From Flavobacterium jumunjinense (GTDB taxonomy: Bacteria > Bacteroidota > Bacteroidia > Flavobacteriales > Flavobacteriaceae), in contig NZ_CP091285.1 of the NCBI RefSeq assembly GCF_021650975.2, positions 186,001 through 250,000 of the forward strand: 64,000 bases of DNA. The letters run 5' to 3'. Positions within the stretch are counted from its first letter, which is position 1; each line of letters begins with the position of its first letter. The notes beneath the pieces are model-generated. The model was given only the letters and a program-made list of their open reading frames with translations, was not told where the DNA came from and made no database searches. The translations under genes and the position numbers were made by a program. Positions 44,841 through 52,315 of this stretch are shown here, piece after piece.

Positions 44841-45405
44841 ACCCACAGTTATTTATTAATTCCGACATTGTTATTAAAATTCCGCCAACTGCTAATCCTC
44901 CGATTAAAATATAATTTCCGACACTTACTTTTTCGGATAATAGTTCCTCACTTAACATTTTCAATTCTCCATTTTCATCTAAAATATCCCACTTCTCCGC
45001 AATTTTTTTCAAATCCGAAATGAGTTTGTCTTTTTGGATTATTTCCTCTTGTGTTAAATTTTGACCTTTTATTTCAAGTTCAGCGAGCATAATTGCTCTT
45101 AAATTGTAGTCATTGAAGTTTGCAAAATATTCAGTTAACTTATTACTCTCTCTATTTAAGTTTCTGAGAATTAATACCAAACCGACAACAATAGTTACAA
45201 ATAAAATTCCAAGACCTAAAAAAGTTGCCACGTTCTTTTGCTCCGAGAATATTGAAACACCTCCCAAAACAGTTCCAGAAACAGTAACTAATTGAGCAAT
45301 CCAAGTATTCTTTAATTTGGCAAGAGCAAGTGTTTCTTGAAAAATTACTTGATTTTGAGATTTTGTTGCATCAAATAGTTGCTCTTGAATTTTTTCAAAA
45401 TTCAT
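44839..45405 (-). CDS. membrane protein with SLATT-like layout, 188 residues
   Basis: An N-terminal soluble helix is followed by a transmembrane pair (IAQLVTVSGTVLGGVSIF; FLGLGILFVTIVVGLVLIL), a charged helical region and a C-terminal hydrophobic helix. Begins by a TAATG overlap with the soluble partner gene, a sign of coupled expression. Its stop codon uses the core GTTA. A pore-forming effector role is a guess. Confidence 0.6.
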   Translation of the reverse strand: MNFEKIQEQLFDATKSQNQVIFQETLALAKLKNTWIAQLVTVSGTVLGGVSIFSEQKNVATFLGLGILFVTIVVGLVLILRNLNRESNKLTEYFANFNDYNLRAIMLAELEIKGQNLTQEEIIQKDKLISDLKKIAEKWDILDENGELKMLSEELLSEKVSVGNYILIGGLAVGGILITMSELINNCG

Positions 45406-45836
45406 TATTCTATTTCTTTAATTTTTAGTTCGGTTATATGTTTAGTTAATTTTGTTGCAACTGCAAAATCAATTCGCTTTATATACTTGCCAAAATCAGA
45501 GTAACTAACTTCAAATGCAATTTGTTTAGCTTTTGCTTTTCCATTGTCACTGTCTAACTTCTTTTGAATTTCGTCAAAATTATTTCCGTAATCTTTAGTT
45601 TCTAATACAATCGCAGAGCAATGCAGTTTTTCTCTTTTTCCAATTCCGCCAATAGTGTGTTCTCCACAACTAAATGCAATTAGAAAATATTTATCCATAT
45701 CAATTCCGTGGTCTTCGCAAAGCTTAAAAAGGTCAGCTCCACTATGTCCATCAATTTGGATATATCCTCCGTAATCTCCATATTGAGTTCTTACTAAAGG
45801 TTCAATTAAGTCAAGGTTGTATTCTTTTGTGTTCAT
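45405..45836 (-). CDS. soluble partner protein, 143 residues
   Basis: No domain recognised; contains DGHSGADLFKLCEDHGID and GEHTIGGIGKREKLHCSA. Shares cassette tags GTTACCCACA (44838) / TGTGGGTAAC (45860) with the downstream membrane-protein gene. Confidence 0.62.
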   Translation of the reverse strand: MNTKEYNLDLIEPLVRTQYGDYGGYIQIDGHSGADLFKLCEDHGIDMDKYFLIAFSCGEHTIGGIGKREKLHCSAIVLETKDYGNNFDEIQKKLDSDNGKAKAKQIAFEVSYSDFGKYIKRIDFAVATKLTKHITELKIKEIE

Positions 45837-45857
45837 ATGTTTGTTTTAATTGTGGGT

Positions 45858-46039
45858 AACGTCAGTTTGTCTAAAAACCTTCGTTTATTTTAATTTGTGT
45901 TATAAATTCAAGTAAAAATAGCTGTTTTAAACAACACTAAAAAACTTTTCGACAACTCCATAAGGGTGTATATAGAATCGGTTCCGTTCAACACGAGTTT
46001 CATTGTTCGTACTACCCACGCAACGAAACTCTAGCTGTT
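45858..46039. repeat. 182-bp island repeat, family 1, tip decayed
   Basis: GAGTTTC/GAAACTC stem intact but the tip reads CGTACTACCCACG, so the inner stem is weakened. Confidence 0.8.
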
Positions 46040-46047
46040 GTCCATAG

Positions 46048-46665
46048 TTATTCTTTCCAAATTCCAAATTCATCACGAACTATATTCAATATTTCACTCA
46101 TAAAAATAAGTTCGTCAACTTCAGGAAACTCTTTAAGGTAACTATCTGGATTAGAAAATTCAAATTCATTTTTTTTATTCCAACAATTTACTTGAATTTT
46201 AAAACCTTCTCCATCCATTATCAACATTTTATTATTTTCCAAATCATATTCTTCAATAATTTCACCTCTTTCTTTAGTTTTTTTTAATTTTACATTTCCT
46301 CGTTTAATTAATTTCCATCTAATTTCTTCTAAACTTGGTAAATTCAATATATTACTTCGAATAAGATTTAATAAAACAAACTGCATATCATTTTTCGATT
46401 TTAGTGTTTGTTTTTCAATTTTCAATTCTGTAATTCCTTCAACTTTTGCATAATGTTCATAAAATTCCACAATCCAATCTTTTTCATCTTTATACATTCT
46501 TAAGAGTGAAGAATAATTGGTTATTCCAAGATTTTGATAAATTCTAATTTCAGTTTTATAGTTAAGAGAATCTGCTAATTTTATATCAGAATTTATTTCA
46601 CTAATGTTTTGTGAAAAAACTATAGTTGAAATTAAGAGAAATGCTATTAGATAGGTTTTTTTCAT
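46048..46665 (-). CDS. secreted protein, 205 residues
   Basis: The start was moved to M5 (MKKTYLIAFLLISTIVFSQ), a classic Bacteroidota signal peptide cleaved after FSQ. Mature part mixed, no domain recognised. Flank tags GTTGTCCATA and TGTGCCCAAC match only partly. Confidence 0.62.
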   Translation of the reverse strand: MKKTYLIAFLLISTIVFSQNISEINSDIKLADSLNYKTEIRIYQNLGITNYSSLLRMYKDEKDWIVEFYEHYAKVEGITELKIEKQTLKSKNDMQFVLLNLIRSNILNLPSLEEIRWKLIKRGNVKLKKTKERGEIIEEYDLENNKMLIMDGEGFKIQVNCWNKKNEFEFSNPDSYLKEFPEVDELIFMSEILNIVRDEFGIWKE

Positions 46666-46675
46666 AATTGTGCCC

Positions 46676-47037
46676 AACGTCAGTTTGTCTAAAAACCTCC
46701 GTTTATTTTAATTTATGTTATAAATTGAAGTAAAAATAGCTGTTTTAAACAACACTAAAAAACTTTTTTGAATGCAATTCTTCATCATTCATCGGCAGTA
46801 ACCAAAATCACAATCCCTGTGAAAGGGAATTTTATGGGTAAGGGAATTTATGCTCAAAAGTGATGGAAAAACACTTAAAAAACACCTTGGTTTTACTCCA
46901 CAAAAAAGAGGATATAAAATCATCCTCTGTATCTCTAAACAATCTTTTCGAAAAACCCATAGTTGCGGAATCTCAGCGGTTCCGTTCAACCACGGTTTCA
47001 TTGTTCGTGCTACGCACGCAACGAAACCTTAGCTGTT
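46676..47037. repeat. family 1 island repeat interrupted by a 181-bp insert
   Basis: Without the insert it would be the standard 182 bp. Both halves keep the family sequence. The extra DNA (46768-46948) is described separately. Confidence 0.8.
46768..46948. mobile_element. 181-bp insertion inside an island repeat
   Basis: Flanked by CTTTT direct repeats (46763-46767 and 46944-46948). It has an internal AGAGGAT/ATCCTCT hairpin (46907-46928) and a short direct repeat (AAGGGAATTTTATG / AAGGGAATTTATG). No coding capacity I would trust. A MITE-like element is possible. Confidence 0.45.
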
Positions 47038-47048
47038 ATGTGCAGGCT

Positions 47049-48071
47049 TTATAACTTATTTACTATTTCATTAATTGAGTCGATACAATTCGTTAAATTA
47101 GCTTGTTGAATTTGTGTATTTGCTCCGAAAATATTGTGAACACCTGTTGTTAATCTACTAAAAGGTGTTGCTTCTGCAAAAGCGACTACTCCAGTCGTTT
47201 GAAAATCCCTTACTCCTGCTAATCCATCCGAAAGATTGCTAAAAGTAAAGAAATTAGGATTGGAAGCTAATACTAAATTTAAGTCACTATCGATTGACTG
47301 TAAAACTGATGCGTAAGCTGATGCTGGTCCCATATATTGTGTTAATCTATTTTTTACGACTAAATGTAGTTTGGGTAAAACTCTATTACCATTTGCCAAT
47401 TTATTATTGAAAGCATATTGGTTATATATTGCCGAAGGAAGATTTATTCCATAAACTAACGAAAATATATTTCTCAAAGCTCTTCTGGAACTATCATCAG
47501 CCATCACGGGTGCTATTATCCTGTCTGCAGCTGCTAATCCAATCTGAGTGTAAATTGCAAAACTTGGATTAGTATCAATAAAAATAGCGTCATAATTATT
47601 CAATGTGTTTGCAGCATCAATTAAGTCGTTTAGCCAATCTATAATTTTCAGATATGTATCAACTCCAGGAATTTGAGTAATTGAAAGAGCACTTATTGAA
47701 TTAGCTTGTAATTCAACAATTCTATCTCCAGCAATTAAGTCAATATTATCTGGAATAATACTATGAACGCTATTCGGATTAGATAAATAATTATTCGGAT
47801 TAATATTTGGTGTATTAAATGGATTTGATAATCTATCTTGGAAATATCCTCCAATAGTTCTTGTTAAACTTTGGGTTGTTAAGTTATTTAAATTTCTACC
47901 ACCATTATTTAAAAGTCCACCCATAAATAATTCAGATAAATTTGCTTGTGGACAAAGGTCAATTGCTAAAATCTTTTTCGTTGGGTTTTGGATAGCGTAC
48001 TCAGATATTGTCTGAAAAGCTAAACTCGATTTACCTGTTCCCCCTTTGTTATTCCAAAATGTATATTTCAT
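47049..48071 (-). CDS. ParA/MinD-family P-loop ATPase
   Basis: 340 residues. The deviant Walker A is KGGTGKSSLAF (9-19), Walker A' region IDLCPQANL, and Walker B-like YDAIFIDTNPSFA. It is longer than usual ParA, with an Asn-rich insert around 75-115. No ParB or centromere-like gene is adjacent; it stands alone in a cassette with tags GTTATGTGCA (47035) and TGCACATAAC (48114). Role may be partition-unrelated. Confidence 0.85.
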   Translation of the reverse strand: MKYTFWNNKGGTGKSSLAFQTISEYAIQNPTKKILAIDLCPQANLSELFMGGLLNNGGRNLNNLTTQSLTRTIGGYFQDRLSNPFNTPNINPNNYLSNPNSVHSIIPDNIDLIAGDRIVELQANSISALSITQIPGVDTYLKIIDWLNDLIDAANTLNNYDAIFIDTNPSFAIYTQIGLAAADRIIAPVMADDSSRRALRNIFSLVYGINLPSAIYNQYAFNNKLANGNRVLPKLHLVVKNRLTQYMGPASAYASVLQSIDSDLNLVLASNPNFFTFSNLSDGLAGVRDFQTTGVVAFAEATPFSRLTTGVHNIFGANTQIQQANLTNCIDSINEIVNKL

Positions 48072-48111
48072 AGTTTTTATTTTTAGTTCGTTCGTTTTTC
48101 AGCTTGCACAT

Positions 48112-48249
48112 AACGTCTGGCTCGGCTTTGTCGTCGTTCCAAGAGGAGCTTGCTCTGAATTGGAATGCGTCAAAGCCGACTGTTGGGAGAACGTCGTGCG
48201 AATGCAACGATATTTTACCAACAGTCGAGCGTAGCCGAGCCTGACGTTG
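48112..48249. repeat. 138-bp attC-like palindrome at the proximal end of the array
   Basis: AACGTCTGGCTCGGC at the left and GCCGAGCCTGACGTT at the right are inverted repeats with a single central mismatch. It is the most GC-rich and most attC-like repeat in the window. Confidence 0.75.
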
Positions 48250-48284
48250 GGAAAAATCGCCCTTCGGGACTCTTTTTCCCAACT
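48247..48284. repeat. 38-bp GTT...AAC unit without ORF
   Basis: GTTGGGAAAAA and TTTTTCCCAAC are perfect 11-base complements around 16 bases. It could be an empty mini-cassette or simply a hairpin terminator. Confidence 0.55.
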
Positions 48285-48656
48285 CGTTTATATGCTCAGT
48301 TTTTTGCAAATTAATTGAGCATAGCTACCCATTTTGCATAGATTGGCTCAATTATCGTTGCTTTTTATTTTTTACAAATCATCAAAAGGACTTTTAATCT
48401 GCTGTCACTTTTTTTTATTATTGTGGGCAACTCGTTTATATGTATAACAACCGTCATATTTCATTTCCACAAACCTAAACCATTCTTTCTAAACCCACAA
48501 TACGTATAAGTACGTATTTTTGGGTGTTTTTTGTACGTATAAATACGTAGAAAAGACAATTCGGTTGCTTTTTCAAAGGTAATGCAGTAATTTTTTTGTT
48601 TTGTGCGATAATCCGTAAACGAGTGAAAAAAATATTTTTAGGAGTACTATTCTATA
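48285..48656. other. 372-nt spacer with short repeats
   Basis: Contains ATGCTCA/TTGAGCAT arms (about 48293-48322), two AACTCGTTTATATG copies (48282 and 48429), and two TACGTATAARTACGTA copies (listed separately). No ORF that I trust. Confidence 0.5.
48510..48551. repeat. pair of TACGTATAARTACGTA sites
   Basis: TACGTATAAGTACGTA and TACGTATAAATACGTA lie 26 bp apart (start to start) upstream in the spacer. Each holds two TACGTA palindromes. Operator-like. Confidence 0.55.
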
Positions 48657-49280
48657 TTATTTGCTTTTCACTCTCAGTTGCGCTACTTCTTCCAAAGAAA
48701 GTCCTGTGGCTTCGGCTATGGTTTCGTTGGCAATGCCTTTTCGTTTGAGTTGTTTGGCAATTTCGTTTGCTTTTTTTTGTTCTGCAATTGCCATTGCTTC
48801 TTTTCGCATTCTTTCTTCCAAAACATATTTAGGCACATATTTGGTACTTTTCTCTAGTTCGTCTAGAAGCCCAATGTCTTTAAAACTAAGGTAACTTTTG
48901 GTAGAAATAATCAAATGGTCTATCACCAAGACATCTACAATAATGCCCACTTGTATCAAACGGTCTGTAACGTCTTTGTCGGCTTCCGAAGGTTTCAATT
49001 CTCCACTTGGGTGGTTGTGGCAAAGAATAATTTTTACGGCTCTTTTTTGCAATGCCAAACTATATACTTCCATGGGTTCTACCAATGTTTGGTTTACAGT
49101 GCCCAAACTCACCAATTCTATAAACAACACTCTATTGTTGTTGGCAAGCCCCACTACCCAAAAATGTTCTTTGTCTTGGTCTATTTTGTTTTCTCGCAAG
49201 AGCACTTGCTGCATAATGCCATAAATATCGTCGGAATTTAGGATTTTTATGCGTTGTTCTTCGGTTAGTGTAATATCCAT
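48657..49280 (-). CDS. RadC-like JAB-domain protein with helical C-terminal tail
   Basis: 207 residues from MDITLTEEQ (upstream codons of the longest frame look non-coding). JAMM metal motif H88-N-H90 ... D101 (HNHPSGELKPSEADKD), with E55 as likely general base. The last 45 residues (KANEIAKQLKRKGIANETIA ... GLSLEEVAQL) resemble the tail of Rpn/PD-(D/E)XK nuclease-family proteins rather than RadC. Despite the name, the JAB domain is often mobile-element associated. Confidence 0.8.
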   Translation of the reverse strand: MDITLTEEQRIKILNSDDIYGIMQQVLLRENKIDQDKEHFWVVGLANNNRVLFIELVSLGTVNQTLVEPMEVYSLALQKRAVKIILCHNHPSGELKPSEADKDVTDRLIQVGIIVDVLVIDHLIISTKSYLSFKDIGLLDELEKSTKYVPKYVLEERMRKEAMAIAEQKKANEIAKQLKRKGIANETIAEATGLSLEEVAQLRVKSK

Positions 49281-49358
49281 TGGTGTGTTGCCTTTTTTAT
49301 AGGGTGTGTTTTGGCTTTTGCAGTGGCATAAATTTATAATAATTGTTGGTATATGCAA

Positions 49359-49716
49359 AGGGTTCTATAGTGTTTTTTTGAATTTAAAAGTTAAAAACTA
49401 AAACTAAAAGCCAAAAGTTGAAAGTCTAAAGTTAAAAACGAACAACAGATAACCTGAAATTAATGGTGAATGATTGATTATTAATTATTAATGTTTGCCT
49501 TGTGATCGAATAGAAACGCAGATTTTACAGATTTACATAGATTTTCAAAACGTGTGAGTTCCAGAGGAACGACCCATTTTGTAGCAACGTGATTTTAATC
49601 CGTCGGTTTTTTAATGGACAATTGTTGATTGTTAATGATAGATAATGAATGGTAAATGAATGGTAAATGATTGATTATTAATGATTTTGTTTGTGGAATT
49701 TCTAATGGTATTTTCC
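49359..49716. other. degenerate repeat-rich intergenic region
   Basis: Runs of AAAAGTTAAAAACTAAAAC-type simple sequence, two copies of an AATGATTGATTATTAAT tract (about 49470 and 49668), and a GAGTTCCAGAGGAACGAC segment of a kind common in Bacteroidota intergenic DNA. No gene. Confidence 0.5.
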
Positions 49717-50097
49717 CTACTCTATTGCATTAGTTTATTACTCTTGCAGCAATTTTTCCTACTCTGGTGGTGTTTTTCCTACTCTGTCACCATTTTGAGC
49801 TACTCTGATTGTGTTTTTCCTACTCTGGTGCAATAGTTTACTACTCTGTCGCCATTTTGAGCTACTCTGATTGTGTTTTTCCTACTCTGGTGCAATAGTT
49901 TACTACTCTGACAGCATTTTGAGCTACTCTGACGGTGTTTTTTGCTACTCTGTTGAAATAGTTTGTTACTCTGACAGCATTTTGAGCTACTCTGATTATG
50001 TTTTTCCTACTCTGTTGAAATAGTTTGTTGCTCTGACAGCATTTTGAGCTACTCTGACGCTGTTTTTTGCTACTCTGTTAGTGTTTTCAACTACTCT
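49717..50097. repeat. 19-copy CTACTCT(G) array with ~21-bp period
   Basis: CTACTCTG or a one-base variant recurs 19 times at 20-22 bp, with a higher-order period near 63 bp (spacers of the GGTGCAATAGTTT, TCGCCATTTTGAG and ATTGTGTTTTTC kind). It lies just beyond the cysN terminator. Confidence 0.85.
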
Positions 50098-50120
50098 TTT
50101 TCGATACCTATAGAAACACA

Positions 50121-50156
50121 AAAACCCCTAAACACATTTGCATTTAGGGGTTTTTT
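50121..50156 (-). terminator. terminator of the cysHDN operon
   Basis: AAAACCCCTAAA and TTTAGGGGTTTT form a 12-bp stem with U-tract, 13 nt after the cysN stop. Confidence 0.85.
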
Positions 50157-50168
50157 ACCAATTTTTAA

Positions 50169-51413
50169 TTATTCTACAAAACCTACTGCAACAGTATTAT
50201 TAGTCTGAGAATCTACAATAATAAAAGCTCCATTCGCTTTATTATTGGCATACTTATCTAAATAAATTGCATTAGCTATCTTTAATTTCACTAACGCAAT
50301 ATCATTTAAATGTATATTTTCACATGGAAATTTTTCTTGTGGAGCTTCTGGCTTAATAAGATGTATCATTTCTTGAATCTTACAAATAGCCGTTCTCGAA
50401 TTGGCTTGAATGTGATATTTAACTGATGTACTTGCTTTGCTTTCATTTAACCAAACAATCTTAGCGGTTATCTCTTTCTCAAAAAGAGCCTCATTTTCTT
50501 CTTTCACCAAAAGCATTCCTCTGCTAATATCGATATCATCTTTTAATCGCACTTGTACCGAATCGCCAGCAGAAGCTTCTTCTAAAACAGAAGTGTATTT
50601 TCTAATTTCTACCACTTCGGAAGATTTACCAGATGGCAAAACAAATACTTTATCGCCAAGCTTTAGTTTCCCTGAATTTATTCTTCCTGCATACGATCTA
50701 TAATCTACAAACTCCGAATTTTGAACGTGATATACTTGTTGCACATCCATTCTAAAATCGTTTGATACTTGACCGTTTTTTTGAAAAGCATGTAAAACTG
50801 TAGAAAGTGTGTTTCCTTTATACCAATCCATATTAGATGATTCAAAAACAATATTATCGCCTTTTAAGGAACTAATTGGAATGATTGAAATATTTTGATT
50901 TGTAATATCAAACTCGTTGACCATTCTATTTATTTCGGTAGCAATTTTTAAGAAAACATCTTGATCATAATCGACCAAATCCATTTTATTAACACAAAAA
51001 ACTACAGATTCTAAGCGCAACAATCGGCTAATGAAATAATGACGATGTGTTTGTTCTAAAAGTCCTTTTCTAGCATCTATTAAAATAATCGACACATCCG
51101 AATTGGAAGCTCCAGTAACCATGTTTCTGGTATATTCTACATGTCCAGGACTATCGGCTATAATAAATTTTCTAGTATCTGAAGAAAAGTAAATATGAGC
51201 CACATCTATTGTTATTCCTTGCTCTCTTTCAGCAATTAAACCATCTGTAACAACAGAAAAATCCAAATCTTCTAATCCTTTTTCTTTGGTTTTTTGTCGT
51301 ACTAATTCTTCTTGTTCAATTGTAAGTGCGTTACTATCATATAAAAAACGACCAATTAAGGTGCTTTTCCCATCATCTACACTTCCTGCTGTATTTATTT
51401 TAAGTAATTCCAT
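50169..51413 (-). CDS. cysN: sulfate adenylyltransferase subunit 1 (CysN)
   Basis: A 414-residue EF-Tu-like GTPase. G1 GSVDDGKSTLIGR (10-22), G2/G3 regions EREQGITIDVAH and DSPGHVEYTRNM, G4 NKMD. It drives APS synthesis with CysD. Short form without a fused CysC kinase, agreeing with an APS-type CysH. Start follows cysD by 2 nt. Confidence 0.96.
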   Translation of the reverse strand: MELLKINTAGSVDDGKSTLIGRFLYDSNALTIEQEELVRQKTKEKGLEDLDFSVVTDGLIAEREQGITIDVAHIYFSSDTRKFIIADSPGHVEYTRNMVTGASNSDVSIILIDARKGLLEQTHRHYFISRLLRLESVVFCVNKMDLVDYDQDVFLKIATEINRMVNEFDITNQNISIIPISSLKGDNIVFESSNMDWYKGNTLSTVLHAFQKNGQVSNDFRMDVQQVYHVQNSEFVDYRSYAGRINSGKLKLGDKVFVLPSGKSSEVVEIRKYTSVLEEASAGDSVQVRLKDDIDISRGMLLVKEENEALFEKEITAKIVWLNESKASTSVKYHIQANSRTAICKIQEMIHLIKPEAPQEKFPCENIHLNDIALVKLKIANAIYLDKYANNKANGAFIIVDSQTNNTVAVGFVE

Positions 51414-51415
51414 AA

Positions 51416-52309
51416 TTAAAAATAACCTCCCTTTTTTCTTTGCTCCAAAGCTGCTTCAGAACGTTTGTCATCTATTCTTGCTCCTCTTTCTGATGATTTA
51501 GACGCTTTGTTTTCATACATTACTTCTTCTATTGTTGAAGCATTCGAAATCAAAGCTGCTGTACATGTCATATCTCCAACAGTTCTAAAACGTACTCTAT
51601 CTGTAATTACTTCATCAGAATCAACCAGATTTAAATAGGCTGAATGCGCTAAAACAGCTCCATCTCTTTTTACTAATTTTCTATCGTGGGCGAAATAAAT
51701 AGAAGGCAACTCTAATTCTTCTTGTTTAATATAGGTCCAAACATCTTCTTCCGTCCAATTGCTTATAGGAAAAGCTCTAACATTTTCTCCAAAATTGATT
51801 TTTCCATTTAAAATAGTAAACATTTCTGGACGTTGTTTTTTAGCATCCCATTGTCCGAAATCGTCTCTAACCGAAAAAATTCTTTCTTTTGCTCTTGATT
51901 TTTCTTCATCTCTCCTAGCTCCACCAATACAAGCATCGAAACCAAATTCTTCAATAGCATCTAATAATGTTACTGTTTGAAGTGAATTTCTACTAGCATA
52001 TTTTCCTGTTTCTTCCTTAGCTTTCTTTTCATTAATACTATCTTGAACATAGCGAACAATAAGCTCTACTCCTAATTCTTCAATTAATTTATCTCTAAAT
52101 GTAATTGTTTCTGGAAAATTATGTCCTGTATCAATATGCATAAATGTGAACGGTATTTTTGCAGGATAGAATGCTTTTTGAGCCAATCTAGCTACCGTTA
52201 TAGAATCTTTACCTCCAGAAAAGAGCAAAACAGGTTTTTGAAACTGAGCTGCAACTTCTCTTAAAATGTAAATACTTTCGTTTTCTAATTCTTCTAAATG
52301 ATTGCGCAT
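51416..52309 (-). CDS. cysD: sulfate adenylyltransferase subunit 2 (CysD)
   Basis: 297 residues; PP-loop SGGKDSITVARLA (about 31-43), plus the GGARRDEEKSRAKERIFS and DVWTYIKQEELELPSIYFA blocks. Forms ATP sulfurylase with CysN. Between cysH (6-nt gap) and cysN. Confidence 0.97.
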   Translation of the reverse strand: MRNHLEELENESIYILREVAAQFQKPVLLFSGGKDSITVARLAQKAFYPAKIPFTFMHIDTGHNFPETITFRDKLIEELGVELIVRYVQDSINEKKAKEETGKYASRNSLQTVTLLDAIEEFGFDACIGGARRDEEKSRAKERIFSVRDDFGQWDAKKQRPEMFTILNGKINFGENVRAFPISNWTEEDVWTYIKQEELELPSIYFAHDRKLVKRDGAVLAHSAYLNLVDSDEVITDRVRFRTVGDMTCTAALISNASTIEEVMYENKASKSSERGARIDDKRSEAALEQRKKGGYF

Positions 52310-52315
52310 TTTATA

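Larger units (their letters stand above)
21711..48249 (-). mobile_element. integron-like cassette array (CALIN-like), no integrase in window
   Basis: About 25 genes, all on the minus strand, alternate with structured non-coding repeats. In six units the plus strand reads GTT+7 bases at the left end and the exact reverse complement, 7 bases+AAC, at the right end. These are 39297/39842, 40020/40767, 40886/41546, 43212/44720, 44838/45860 and 47035/48114. Each tag is unit-specific. In integron cassettes the two half-core sites rejoin in the excised circle, which predicts exactly this. Cassette genes read toward their repeat, as in integrons. No IntI-like tyrosine recombinase lies in the window, and the cores only partly fit GTTRRRY. 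Array limits are approximate; 25-34 kb is less regular. Confidence 0.62.

Noticed and set aside
46789..47054. Small ORFs on both strands within the interrupted repeat
   Set aside because: They are translations of repeat DNA; the same frames recur at other repeat copies and have no start context.
48112..48284. Plain rho-independent terminators
   Set aside because: The long palindrome has no adjacent U-tract at its end and matches the AAC/GTT cassette rule; the 38-bp unit remains ambiguous and is reported as such.
21711..49358. Integron integrase gene
   Set aside because: I checked the array and its proximal edge for a tyrosine recombinase (R...HxxR...Y); none of the encoded proteins fits, and the RadC-like protein is not a recombinase.
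49717..50097. CRISPR array or heptad-repeat protein
   Set aside because: Conserved unit is only 7-8 bases, spacers are themselves repeated and about 13 nt. Minus-strand heptads (RVAQNAV) are broken by 20-nt units and a stop, so neither CRISPR nor coding.
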